From positions 1 to 16,515 of the forward strand of contig CAZQSU010000070.1 in the NCBI GenBank assembly GCA_964595905.1: a stretch of 16,515 bases of DNA, given 5' to 3'. Position numbers and translations under genes: made by a program. Below are positions 1 through 6,580 of the stretch, one piece after another (within the stretch, counting starts at the first letter, position 1; every line of letters begins with the position of its first letter). The notes beneath the pieces were generated by a model. It ran no database searches, was not told the origin of the DNA, and saw nothing but the letters and a program-made list of their open reading frames with translations. Source of the stretch: JAFDWI01 sp964595905. GTDB lineage: Bacteria > Actinomycetota > Acidimicrobiia > Acidimicrobiales > Iamiaceae.

Positions 1-491
1 CGGTGCCCGAGGTGCTGATCCTCGCCTGGGGCGGGACGGTGCCGATGATCGCCCGCGCCGTGGGCGTCGGGCTCGACTCGATCACCACGACCTGGGACAC
101 CTGGGTCACCGACCGCGCCATCGACTGCGCCGTCGGCACGTTCGAGGCGGGCACGGTCGCAGCGGTGCGCTTCACGATCAACGGTCATCTCGGCGGCGAG
201 ACGCGGATCACCCTCGAACACGTCAACCGGGTCGGCGAAGGAACCGCGCCCGACTGGCCGCGTGGGAACACCGACGACGTCTACCAGGTGATCATCGACG
301 GCCAACCCTCGATCCACCAGGAGACCGCCTTCCGTTTCACCGACGGCTCGGGCCGGACTCCGGCCGTCGCCGGCTGTCTGGCGACCGGCATGCGTGCCCT
401 CAACGCGCTCCCCGCGGTGAACGCCGCGGCCCCAGGCTTCGTCACGGCCCTGGACCTGCCCCTCCTCCCCGGAGTCGGCACGATCCGCTGA
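1..491 (+). CDS. DapB-like NAD(P)H-dependent amine dehydrogenase-family protein, C-terminal part
   Basis: This is the 3' end of a gene that begins before the window; the reading frame is in phase from base 3 and stops with TGA at 489-491. The visible 162 residues match what I know of the C-terminal domain of actinobacterial proteins annotated as dihydrodipicolinate reductase-like or 2,4-diaminopentanoate dehydrogenase-like. Signs are the LILAWGG start, the DTWVTDRAIDCAVGTFEAG stretch, an EHVNR motif, APDWPRG, and a closing TALDLPLLPGVG. These proteins have an N-terminal Rossmann domain, which is outside the window. The physiological substrate in actinobacteria is generally unknown, so no pathway role is claimed. 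The GTG at base 3 should not be read as the true start. A strong hairpin lies 45 bases after the stop. Family call is confident, function is not. Confidence 0.75.
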   Translation, partial: VPEVLILAWGGTVPMIARAVGVGLDSITTTWDTWVTDRAIDCAVGTFEAGTVAAVRFTINGHLGGETRITLEHVNRVGEGTAPDWPRGNTDDVYQVIIDGQPSIHQETAFRFTDGSGRTPAVAGCLATGMRALNALPAVNAAAPGFVTALDLPLLPGVGTIR

Positions 492-536
492 CTCGAGCGC
501 CGTGCGTGTCGCCCGTCGGTTCCGAGTCTCGACTAC

Positions 537-571
537 GGGTGGTGTCGTGCGTCGGACGCACGACACCTCCC
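537..571 (+). terminator. Long hairpin after the DapB-like gene, likely intrinsic terminator
   Basis: GGTGTCGTGCGTC at 541-553 is followed after one base by its exact reverse complement GACGCACGACACC at 555-567. A GGG/CCC pair outside a T-T mismatch extends the stem to 537-571. In practice it would fold as an 11-bp stem with a 5-base loop plus the outer extension. There is no T-tract, which is common for actinobacterial hairpin terminators. It separates the first gene from the next promoter. Confidence 0.6.
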
Positions 572-633
572 GAAGTTCGCGAAGGGTGGGGGTCGATCGT
601 TCAGTCGTCGGTCTGCTCGCAGACACCGGCGAG

Positions 634-639
634 TAGCGT
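634..639 (+). promoter_or_regulatory. -10 box TAGCGT, leaderless promoter for the LLM oxidoreductase
   Basis: TAGCGT fits the actinobacterial TANNNT -10 pattern and ends 8 bases before the GTG at 648, placing the transcript start at or next to the start codon. No Shine-Dalgarno sequence precedes the GTG, which agrees with leaderless translation. No clear -35 was seen. Confidence 0.45.
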
Positions 640-647
640 CACGGGCC

Positions 648-1523
648 GTGAAGTTCACCCTGTCACTGGCGATGACGCCGCCCGGGGAGATCCTCGAGCT
701 GGCCAGGGAGGCCGAGGCGACCGGCTGGGACGCGATCGCACTCCCCGACTCGGTCTTCTACCCCGAACACGTCTCGGCCGACTACCCCTACACCGCGGAC
801 GGCAAACGCTTCTGGGAAGGCGACCTACCCTTCGTCGACCCCTTCGTCTCGATGCCCGCGATCGCTGCGGTCACCGAATCGATCCCGCTGTACACCAACG
901 TCTACAAGGTGGTACTGCGCCAGCCGCTGCTGGTCGCCAAGATGCTCGGCTCGCTCGCGGCGATGTTCGAGGGGCGCATCGCCATCGGACTCGGGCTGAG
1001 CTGGATCCCCGAGGAGTTCGCGTGGCTGGGTGAACAGATGCGCACCCGAGGCAAACGGCTGGATGAGATCATCGACATCATCCGGGTCACGCTGCGGCCC
1101 GGCTGGGCCGAGTACCACGGCGACCAGTACGACTTCGACCGGCTCATGATGAGCCCCGCGCCGAAACAACCGGTGCCGATCTACGTGGGCGGCCACTCCG
1201 ACGCGGCCCTGCGCCGCGCGGCCACCCGCGGCGACGGTTGGATCGGCGCGAACGTGGCGCCACCCGAGATCGACGATCTGGTGACCCGCCTGCGTGCCCA
1301 GCTCGACGCGGCCGATCGTGATCCCGGGGGCTTCGAGGTGAAGCTCACCCCACTGGTGCTCGCCACCGCCGAGGCGATGGGCGCGGTGTTCGACCAGGGT
1401 GTCACCGACGTGATCACCGTGCCCTGGCTCTACCACGGCCCCGGCCCCTACACGTTGGACGAGAAGGTGGCACACCTCCACCGGTTCGTCGACGAGGTCA
1501 TCACCCCGCTGCGCGCCGCCTGA
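648..1523 (+). CDS. Luciferase-like (LLM class) F420-dependent-type oxidoreductase
   Basis: The 291-residue protein has the hallmarks of the luciferase-like monooxygenase fold (TIM barrel): an opening KFTLSLAM strand, LAREAEATGWDAIALPDSVF, a central LGSLAAMFEGRIAIGLGLSW motif, and VPIYVGGHSDAALRRAATRGDGW in the second half. The length is normal for the single-chain actinobacterial F420-type subfamily. Such enzymes use reduced F420 or FMN for hydride transfer or monooxygenation; the cofactor cannot be read from sequence alone and the substrate is unknown. The GTG start is chosen because the first conserved strand begins immediately after it and a TAGCGT box sits 8 bases upstream. The gene stands alone between two hairpins or promoters and does not appear to share an operon with its neighbours. 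Confidence 0.85.
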   Translation: MKFTLSLAMTPPGEILELAREAEATGWDAIALPDSVFYPEHVSADYPYTADGKRFWEGDLPFVDPFVSMPAIAAVTESIPLYTNVYKVVLRQPLLVAKMLGSLAAMFEGRIAIGLGLSWIPEEFAWLGEQMRTRGKRLDEIIDIIRVTLRPGWAEYHGDQYDFDRLMMSPAPKQPVPIYVGGHSDAALRRAATRGDGWIGANVAPPEIDDLVTRLRAQLDAADRDPGGFEVKLTPLVLATAEAMGAVFDQGVTDVITVPWLYHGPGPYTLDEKVAHLHRFVDEVITPLRAA

Positions 1524-1635
1524 CCCCGACCCGCCACGACGAGCGACCTGGCTTTCGGCGGACCCGAAGCCGTCCAGCAGAGTCGACGGCAACGGTGGCG
1601 GCGTCGATTTCCCGTTCGTCCCCCAATCGCCGCGT

Positions 1636-1641
1636 GATAAT
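1636..1641 (+). promoter_or_regulatory. Possible -10 box GATAAT for the glycine-rich protein gene
   Basis: TGATAAT is the most AT-rich promoter-like word in the 183-base gap upstream of the gene at 1707 and resembles TATAAT with a TG-like extension. It would give a 5' leader of about 60 bases ending in a Shine-Dalgarno GGAGG at 1693-1697. No convincing -35 at 17 bases. Confidence 0.35.
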
Positions 1642-1706
1642 GTGACACTGGAACTCTCAAAAGATTGGGAGGTCCGGGGAGGGCACGGCAACGGAGGACG
1701 GAGACC

Positions 1707-2915
1707 ATGACTTTCACCATCACCAACGACGTACACGCAGAAGAACTCGAGGGCGCATTCCTCGTCCTGCTTCCCGGACGACACGAAGCGGTCCATCTGG
1801 TCGGTGACCAAGCGGCCGCATTCGCGCTTGCCCGTGCCGGAGCACAGGACGTACCCGAGCACCTCCACCAGGCGATGGCCGCCCTGATCCAACTCGGCAT
1901 CGTCGAAACCGACGCCTGGACCCGCCGACGTGTCCTGCAGCTCGGTGGGGCCGCCGCAGCGGCAGCCGTCGCGGTCGTCGCGCTCCCGGGCGTTGCCGCG
2001 GCCGCATCGCCGGGCACCACATTGCCCGGGTCCACGACCACGTCCAGCACCACGACTACCACGGCACCGTCAGGGCCCACCAGCCTCGACATCACCTATC
2101 TCGTCGTCGCCGGCGGGGGTGGCGGCCGTACCGGTGGTGGCGGCGCCGGAGGGGCGATCGAAGAGGAGGCCACCCTGGATCTGACCAATGGGGGCCTCAC
2201 GATCCCGGTGACCGTCGGAATCGGCGGCCTCGCTCCGACCCTCGGCGTGACCGGACACGACGCCGGCGACTCGAGCTTCGGCACGTTTGCCACCGCGAAG
2301 GGCGGGGGCCACGGCGCCGCGACGTCCGGCAACGCCGGTGAGGACGGTGGATCAGGTGGCGGTGGCTCGGGCCAGTTGGGGCCGGGCGACGGGACGTCGG
2401 GCCAGGGAGGCGACGGCGGCAACGGCGCCGTCCGACCCGGCGCGTACTCGCTGGGCGGAGGTGGCGGCGGCGCCGGCTTCGGGATCACCGGACGCGGTGG
2501 CAACGCCGTGACCTCGACACCACCGGCCGGGGGAGCAGGCGGCGCCGGGACTCAGTTCTGGTCGGCCTACTGGGCTCAGATCGGGTCGCCGATCGGCTAC
2601 GTGGCCGGCGGCGGCGGCGGTTCTGCCTGGGATCCGTCCGCCGTCGCGACCGGCGGCGCGGGCGGCACGGGCGGGGGCGGCAAGGGCGCGGACTCCTACC
2701 AGAACAACGGGACCGACGGAGTCGCCAACACCGGCAGTGGCGGGGGCGGCGGTGCGCAACACTCCCAAGGTGGTTCCGGGGTGGTGGTCGTCGTGTATCA
2801 GACCCTCCACGCCGATGGCCTGACCATCACCGGTGGCGACTCGCGGTTCACCGACACCAACTACACCTACATCATCTTCAGCGACGTGGGGACGTCGAAC
2901 CTCGTCGTCTCCTGA
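1707..2915 (+). CDS. PqqD-like/Tat-signal glycine-rich exported protein
   Basis: The 402-residue protein has three parts. Residues 1 to about 70 resemble a small PqqD-like domain (LEGAFLVLLPG, EAVHLVGDQAAAFALA, LIQLGIVE). Next comes a twin-arginine signal, TRRRVLQLGG at about residues 72-81, followed by an alanine-rich hydrophobic segment ending near VAAAAS. A Ser/Thr linker leads into a long glycine-rich domain that starts with TYLVVAGGGGG and ends with VVVVVYQ, as in Gly-rich surface or fibre-like proteins. The ATG at 1707 is preceded by GGAGG at a 9-base distance, and this fits better than an upstream TTG in the same frame. The unusual point is a Tat signal placed after a cytosolic-type domain rather than at the N-terminus. 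Function is unknown; exposure on the cell surface is inference. It ends before a strong hairpin. Confidence 0.75.
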   Translation: MTFTITNDVHAEELEGAFLVLLPGRHEAVHLVGDQAAAFALARAGAQDVPEHLHQAMAALIQLGIVETDAWTRRRVLQLGGAAAAAAVAVVALPGVAAAASPGTTLPGSTTTSSTTTTTAPSGPTSLDITYLVVAGGGGGRTGGGGAGGAIEEEATLDLTNGGLTIPVTVGIGGLAPTLGVTGHDAGDSSFGTFATAKGGGHGAATSGNAGEDGGSGGGGSGQLGPGDGTSGQGGDGGNGAVRPGAYSLGGGGGGAGFGITGRGGNAVTSTPPAGGAGGAGTQFWSAYWAQIGSPIGYVAGGGGGSAWDPSAVATGGAGGTGGGGKGADSYQNNGTDGVANTGSGGGGGAQHSQGGSGVVVVVYQTLHADGLTITGGDSRFTDTNYTYIIFSDVGTSNLVVS

Positions 2916-2933
2916 CCGACTCGACCGTGCTCG

Positions 2934-2968
2934 GGGAGGTTCCGCGCCGTCACCGCGCGGAACCTCCC
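2934..2968. terminator. Perfect 14-bp hairpin between convergent genes, bidirectional terminator
   Basis: GGGAGGTTCCGCGC at 2934-2947 and its exact reverse complement GCGCGGAACCTCCC at 2955-2968 enclose a 7-base loop. It lies 19 bases after the stop of the glycine-rich gene and downstream of the convergent SnoaL-like gene. There is no T-tract on either side, so termination in both directions by stem strength is the likely mode. Confidence 0.65.
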
Positions 2969-3045
2969 GCTCCGCACGCCCGGCGCCCAGTGGGTGGTGG
3001 GTGGTGGGCCGAACGGACGATCCGGCCCACGAACGCACCGGGTGA

Positions 3046-3423
3046 TCAGGTTTCGGGGACCATCGTGGAATGGTCGACGAAGGCACGCTGGCTGGTGATG
3101 CGCGCGGTGTCGTCGAAGGTCATCACGTCGATCGCCTGCAGCGTGAACATCGACCCGGCCAGGTTCACGCGGATCGTGAACGCGAACGACGCCTCGGTGC
3201 CGATGATGATCGCCGGCGCGTTCAGCTTCAGCTCGATCGAGTCGGGCGCGCCGTGGCTCTCGTCGAAGAACGCGCCGATCTCGTCGAGGCCGTGCCGCAC
3301 CGGGCTGCCCACCGGGTCTTCCACGGTGGCGTCGTCGGCGAACAGCGCGAGCCAACCGACCCGATCGGCCGCCGAGAAGCGTTCGCAGTAGTTGTCGATC
3401 GTGGCGCGGATTTCATCGGACAT
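3046..3423 (-). CDS. SnoaL-like / NTF2-like protein (nuclear transport factor 2 fold)
   Basis: This 125-residue protein has the layout of small NTF2-like proteins: an N-terminal helix pair with YCERFSAADRVGWLALFADDATVEDPVG, then IGAFFDES, and a closing curved sheet (SFAFTIRVNLAGSMFTLQAIDVMTFDDTARITSQRAF). This resembles the SnoaL and ketosteroid isomerase group, which includes isomerases, cyclases and non-catalytic ligand binders. An aspartate in the DPVG loop sits where many members carry a polar pocket residue, but the reaction cannot be assigned. The reading frame is open far upstream. The ATG at 3423 is chosen because the fold begins there and a TAGTGT -10 box ends 7 bases before it. It is divergent from the pirin gene, with 48 bases between the two starts. 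Confidence 0.8.
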   Translation of the reverse strand: MSDEIRATIDNYCERFSAADRVGWLALFADDATVEDPVGSPVRHGLDEIGAFFDESHGAPDSIELKLNAPAIIIGTEASFAFTIRVNLAGSMFTLQAIDVMTFDDTARITSQRAFVDHSTMVPET

Positions 3424-3430
3424 CTCCGGC

Positions 3431-3436
3431 ACACTA
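3431..3436 (-). promoter_or_regulatory. -10 box TAGTGT, leaderless promoter of the SnoaL-like gene
   Basis: Read on the minus strand, TAGTGT is followed by seven bases (GCCGGAG) and then the ATG at 3423. GGAG directly touches the ATG and cannot serve as a Shine-Dalgarno, so a leaderless transcript is the better reading. Confidence 0.5.
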
Positions 3437-3471
3437 GTGGCGGACACCCTGCGAGAGACGAGGAGTCGACC

Positions 3472-4386
3472 GTGACCGACCAGACCACTGCTGCTCCCCC
3501 GTCGATCCCTCTCGCCGACAGCCGCGAAGCGATGGTCGGCCGCACCCCGGTGCGGCGCGCCCTGCCCCAACGCACCCGTCGGACCGTCGGGGCATGGTGC
3601 TTCGCGGATCACATCGGCCCCGTCGGCGTCAGCGATCCGGCCGACGCCGGCATCGGTCCGCATCCCCACATCGGCCTGCAGACCGTCACCTGGCTGCTCG
3701 ACGGCGAGCTCCGCCACATCGACTCGGTCGGTTCGGATCAGGTGATCACGCCCGGCCAGCTGAACCTGATGACCGCCGGCAACGGCGTGACCCACGCCGA
3801 GGAATGGCGAGGTGGCAAAGGGCGCTACCACGGGATCCAGCTCTGGGTCGCTCAACCCGACGCGACCCGACATGCCGCCCCCGCGTTCGAACACCACGGG
3901 TCGCTCCCCCAGGTCGATCTCGGTCACGCGACCGCCACCGTGCTCGTCGGCGCGCTCGACGAGGGCAGCTCACCGGCACGCCGCGACACCGACCACTTCG
4001 GCGCCGAGTTGCGCTTCCGGCCCGGCACCACGACCATCGCCGTGGAATCCGTCCACGAGCATGCGCTGGTGGTGCTCGACGGCCGGGTGCACATCGAGGG
4101 CACCGAGCACGTCGCCGGCGCCACGGTCGAACCGGGCAAACTCGCCTACCTCGAACCGGGCTGCGACGAGATCACCCTGCGTGTCGACGACGAGGCCGTC
4201 GCGATGCTGCTCGGCGGGTCGCCGTTCGAGGCGCGGGTGTCGATGTGGTGGAACTTCGTGGGTCGCGACCACGACGAGATCACCGTCGCCCAACGCGACT
4301 GGAACGCTCGCGACCACGACCGCTTCGGCGAGGTCTCGTCGTCGCTGACCCGTATCGCCGCTCCCGAGGTGCCGTGGCGGACCTGA
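3472..4386 (+). CDS. Pirin family protein (cupin, metal-binding)
   Basis: The 304-residue protein is a two-cupin pirin. The first cupin holds the family metal site: HPHIGLQTVTWLL gives H64 and H66, and the NGVTHAEEW motif gives H108 and E110, matching the three-His/one-Glu ligand set known for pirins. Preceding residues (WCFADHIGPVG) and the later FEARVSMWWNFVGRD segment are also family features. Pirins bind Fe or a similar metal; some bacterial members have quercetin 2,3-dioxygenase activity and others act by protein contact, so the role here is open. The GTG start at 3472 has AGGAG at 3461-3465, six bases upstream. It is divergent from the SnoaL-like gene and may share control through the 48-base gap. 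Confidence 0.88.
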   Translation: MTDQTTAAPPSIPLADSREAMVGRTPVRRALPQRTRRTVGAWCFADHIGPVGVSDPADAGIGPHPHIGLQTVTWLLDGELRHIDSVGSDQVITPGQLNLMTAGNGVTHAEEWRGGKGRYHGIQLWVAQPDATRHAAPAFEHHGSLPQVDLGHATATVLVGALDEGSSPARRDTDHFGAELRFRPGTTTIAVESVHEHALVVLDGRVHIEGTEHVAGATVEPGKLAYLEPGCDEITLRVDDEAVAMLLGGSPFEARVSMWWNFVGRDHDEITVAQRDWNARDHDRFGEVSSSLTRIAAPEVPWRT

Positions 4387-4466
4387 TCCCGCCGCAGGTG
4401 CACCGGGCCGTGGTCGATCCACAGCAACGAGATCGTCCATCGCTCGTGTCTGCGGCCGCCAGGGGG

Positions 4467-4472
4467 TACCCT
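4467..4472 (+). promoter_or_regulatory. Possible -10 box TACCCT for the PilZ-like gene
   Basis: TACCCT fits TANNNT and ends 5 bases before the ATG at 4478, slightly closer than the other leaderless starts in the window. If transcription begins near 4478, GGGAGA just inside could alternatively serve an in-frame ATG at 4499, though its 13-base spacing is long. Confidence 0.35.
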
Positions 4473-4477
4473 CGGGC

Positions 4478-4945
4478 ATGGGAGACGAACCACCCAGCAT
4501 GAAGCCGCAGCTACCCTCCGATCCGGACCGGCCCCCCGAGCACGCCTTCGGCAAGATCCACGAGATCACGGTGCCGCTGCAATGGGCGCCCACACCGAAC
4601 AACCCGAGACGCAAGCCCCGCAAGTTCGTCGGCGCGACTACCAGGACCTGGTCGGTCAACGGCGTCGGCTTCGTCTCGACCAGCAATGCGGCGGTCACCG
4701 TCGGTGGGGTACTCACGATCAGGATCGGCCCCGTCGAAGGAGAGGTCGTCGTACGGTCCGTCACCGCCGGCGACGCCGACGACACCCGCCACTACGGAAC
4801 CGAGTTGATCAGCGACGACCTGCAGTCGGTCGCCCGCGATCTGATCTCGATCCATCTGAAGCACCAGCCGGAGGTTCGTGCACCCGGCAGCTCGCCGCTG
4901 GACCTCGACGATCCCGCCCAGACGAACGTCCGCGACTGGACCTGA
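4478..4945 (+). CDS. PilZ-like domain protein (putative c-di-GMP effector)
   Basis: The 155-residue protein looks like a single PilZ-type beta barrel with disordered ends. RRKPRKFVGATTRTWSVNGV resembles the basic N-terminal region followed by the (D/N)xSxxG motif, here degraded to S-VNGVGF. VVVRSV and RHYGTELI match the later strands that end in a G-x-x-F/L motif. In typical PilZ domains an RxxxR motif and the D-S-G motif bind c-di-GMP. Here arginines are present in the RRKPR region but the central aspartate is not clear, so nucleotide binding is uncertain. An alternative start is the ATG at 4499. A diguanylate cyclase gene lies about 1.6 kb away and would be a natural partner, but no direct link is visible. 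Confidence 0.55.
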   Translation: MGDEPPSMKPQLPSDPDRPPEHAFGKIHEITVPLQWAPTPNNPRRKPRKFVGATTRTWSVNGVGFVSTSNAAVTVGGVLTIRIGPVEGEVVVRSVTAGDADDTRHYGTELISDDLQSVARDLISIHLKHQPEVRAPGSSPLDLDDPAQTNVRDWT

Positions 4946-4953
4946 CCGGATCG

Positions 4954-4981
4954 GCCGCAGACGAACCGCCGCAGACGAACC
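4954..4981. repeat. 14-bp tandem duplication in a convergent intergenic gap
   Basis: GCCGCAGACGAACC occurs at 4954-4967 and again immediately at 4968-4981, just after the stop of the PilZ-like gene and before the convergent MFS gene. AACCGCC at 4964-4970 can pair with GGCGGTT at 4988-4994, so the region may also fold as a weak terminator hairpin. Confidence 0.6.
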
Positions 4982-5030
4982 GACTCCGGCGGTTGCCGCG
5001 CCCTGCCGCACGACACCGGAGATGCCGAGT

Positions 5031-6509
5031 TCACGACGGCATCGGATCACCCGGCTGCGGATTGCGCGGCCAGGTCCTGCCTTCGGCGACGTCGTCGTCG
5101 AACACCCGCGGCGTAGCCGACGACTCTGTGACCGCGGCGCCCGCATCGATGCCGGACGCGGGTTCGGATGCATCGAGCCCCACGCTGACGAGCGGGAGCC
5201 GATCGGTGTCGGGAGGTCGGGCCAACTCCTCGCGGTGACGCTGCATCACCCAGGCACCCCATCCGGCCGTCGCCAACGCGACGACCGCGCCGAGCCCCAC
5301 CGGTGCACGCGCGCCGAATCGGTCCGAGACCGCACCGAGGATCGGCCCCCCGATGGGATTGGTGCCGATCAACAGCACACTCTGCAACGCCAGGACCCGG
5401 CCGTGCATCGAGGGCCGGGCCCGCACCTGCACGATCGCGGTCGTCGTGGTCATGTAGATGATGCTGGCCACGCCGACCACCACGATGACCGGATACACCC
5501 ACGTCAGACTCGGAACGAGCGCCAGACCGACCATCGTGACGCCCAACGCCGCGCAACCCGCGATGATGAGGCGGAGGTCCACGTCCGACCGGTGCGCGGC
5601 GGCCAACGCGCCGATGAGCGCGCCGACACTGAACAGGGCATAGGCGACGGTGTACGCGGTGTCGGAACCGCCCAGGCCCTGTTCGACGAACAGCGGCACC
5701 ACCACGTTGAACTCGTAGCTGAACGTTCCCACCGCGGCGAGCATCACGAACGAGATCCACAACGTCGGCATCGACCGCACGTACCGGACACCTTCTCGCA
5801 CCGCTCCCTCGACCCGCGGCGCGGGTGGGCGCCGGCGCAGTTCGGACCGCCGCATCATGGCGAGCGCAGTGATCACCGCCACGTACGACACGCTGTCGAA
5901 GGTGAACGCCCAGCCGTAGCCCAGCGTGACGACGAGGACCCCGGCGAGCGCGGGGCCGAAGATCCGCGAGGCGTTCACCAGGGTCGAATAGAGCATCACG
6001 GCATTGGGGATCAGCTCGCGGGGCACCATCTCGGGCACGAACGACCGCCGGATGGGATTGTCGAACGCCAACAGCACGCCGCCGACGACCGCCAGCACGA
6101 AGAACGCCCAGACCGGCGTGCCGGGGACGAACGCGAGCACGGCGAGCGCGGCACTCTGGGCCATCTCGCCGCCCTGGGTGATGAACAGCAACTTGTGCTT
6201 GTCGGCACGATCCGCGATGGATCCGGCCCACGCGCTGAGCACGAGGATCGGACCGAACTGACACGCGGTGAGCAGCCCCACGTAGAAGCCGCTGTGCGTG
6301 GCGTGCAACACCAACAGGGTGAGCGCGACGATCGTCAGCCAGTTGCCCGTGTTCGAGACGAGCTGGCCGATGAAGAAGAGCCGGAAGTTCCTGATGCCGA
6401 ACGACTGGAACGTCCGAGCGAAGAAGCCGATCTCGTCGACCGGTTCGACCTGCTCGACCGGTGGACTCACCGTCGGTTCACCGGAGTCGCAGCGGGCATC
6501 GGTTCCCAT
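5031..6509 (-). CDS. MFS transporter, EntS/MFS_3-like exporter
   Basis: The predicted 492-residue membrane protein has the pattern of the MFS_3 (enterobactin exporter EntS-like) group: FQSFGIRNFRLFFIGQLVSN at the first helix, GSIADRADKHKLL in the loop between helices 2 and 3 (the MFS motif A position), FDNPIRRSFVPEMVPRELIPNA after helix 4, and HGRVLALQS near the C-terminal helices. About eleven or twelve hydrophobic segments are visible, ending in a soluble tail of roughly 50 residues. Homologues export siderophores or drugs; the substrate here is unknown. The ATG at 6509 is used. A TTG at 6584 would overlap the stop of the upstream cyclase gene by four bases (TTGA) and is a real alternative; neither has a good Shine-Dalgarno. 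It is probably cotranscribed with the cyclase. Confidence 0.85.
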   Translation of the reverse strand: MGTDARCDSGEPTVSPPVEQVEPVDEIGFFARTFQSFGIRNFRLFFIGQLVSNTGNWLTIVALTLLVLHATHSGFYVGLLTACQFGPILVLSAWAGSIADRADKHKLLFITQGGEMAQSAALAVLAFVPGTPVWAFFVLAVVGGVLLAFDNPIRRSFVPEMVPRELIPNAVMLYSTLVNASRIFGPALAGVLVVTLGYGWAFTFDSVSYVAVITALAMMRRSELRRRPPAPRVEGAVREGVRYVRSMPTLWISFVMLAAVGTFSYEFNVVVPLFVEQGLGGSDTAYTVAYALFSVGALIGALAAAHRSDVDLRLIIAGCAALGVTMVGLALVPSLTWVYPVIVVVGVASIIYMTTTTAIVQVRARPSMHGRVLALQSVLLIGTNPIGGPILGAVSDRFGARAPVGLGAVVALATAGWGAWVMQRHREELARPPDTDRLPLVSVGLDASEPASGIDAGAAVTESSATPRVFDDDVAEGRTWPRNPQPGDPMPS

Positions 6510-6580
6510 GATGCCGCCACGTGCGCAGCGATCACGATCCGGTGGCAGCAGAACCGTCCCGCTCGGCGCCACCGCGTGGG

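Noticed and set aside
506..1033. A 175-codon plus-strand frame overlapping the oxidoreductase gene
   Set aside because: It runs through a strong hairpin and out of phase across conserved LLM-family coding sequence, and its product has no recognisable pattern.
2096..2503. Proline-rich minus-strand frames opposite the glycine-rich gene
   Set aside because: Glycine codons read as proline on the other strand, so these are expected shadows.
3070..3471. Upstream extension of pirin to a 438-residue protein
   Set aside because: It would be antisense to the SnoaL-like gene. The GTG at 3472 has a good ribosome site and the pirin fold begins after it.
3424..3927. Upstream extension of the SnoaL-like gene to a 293-residue protein
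   Set aside because: The extra part is antisense to the pirin gene, has no fold pattern, and the TAGTGT box positions the start at 3423.
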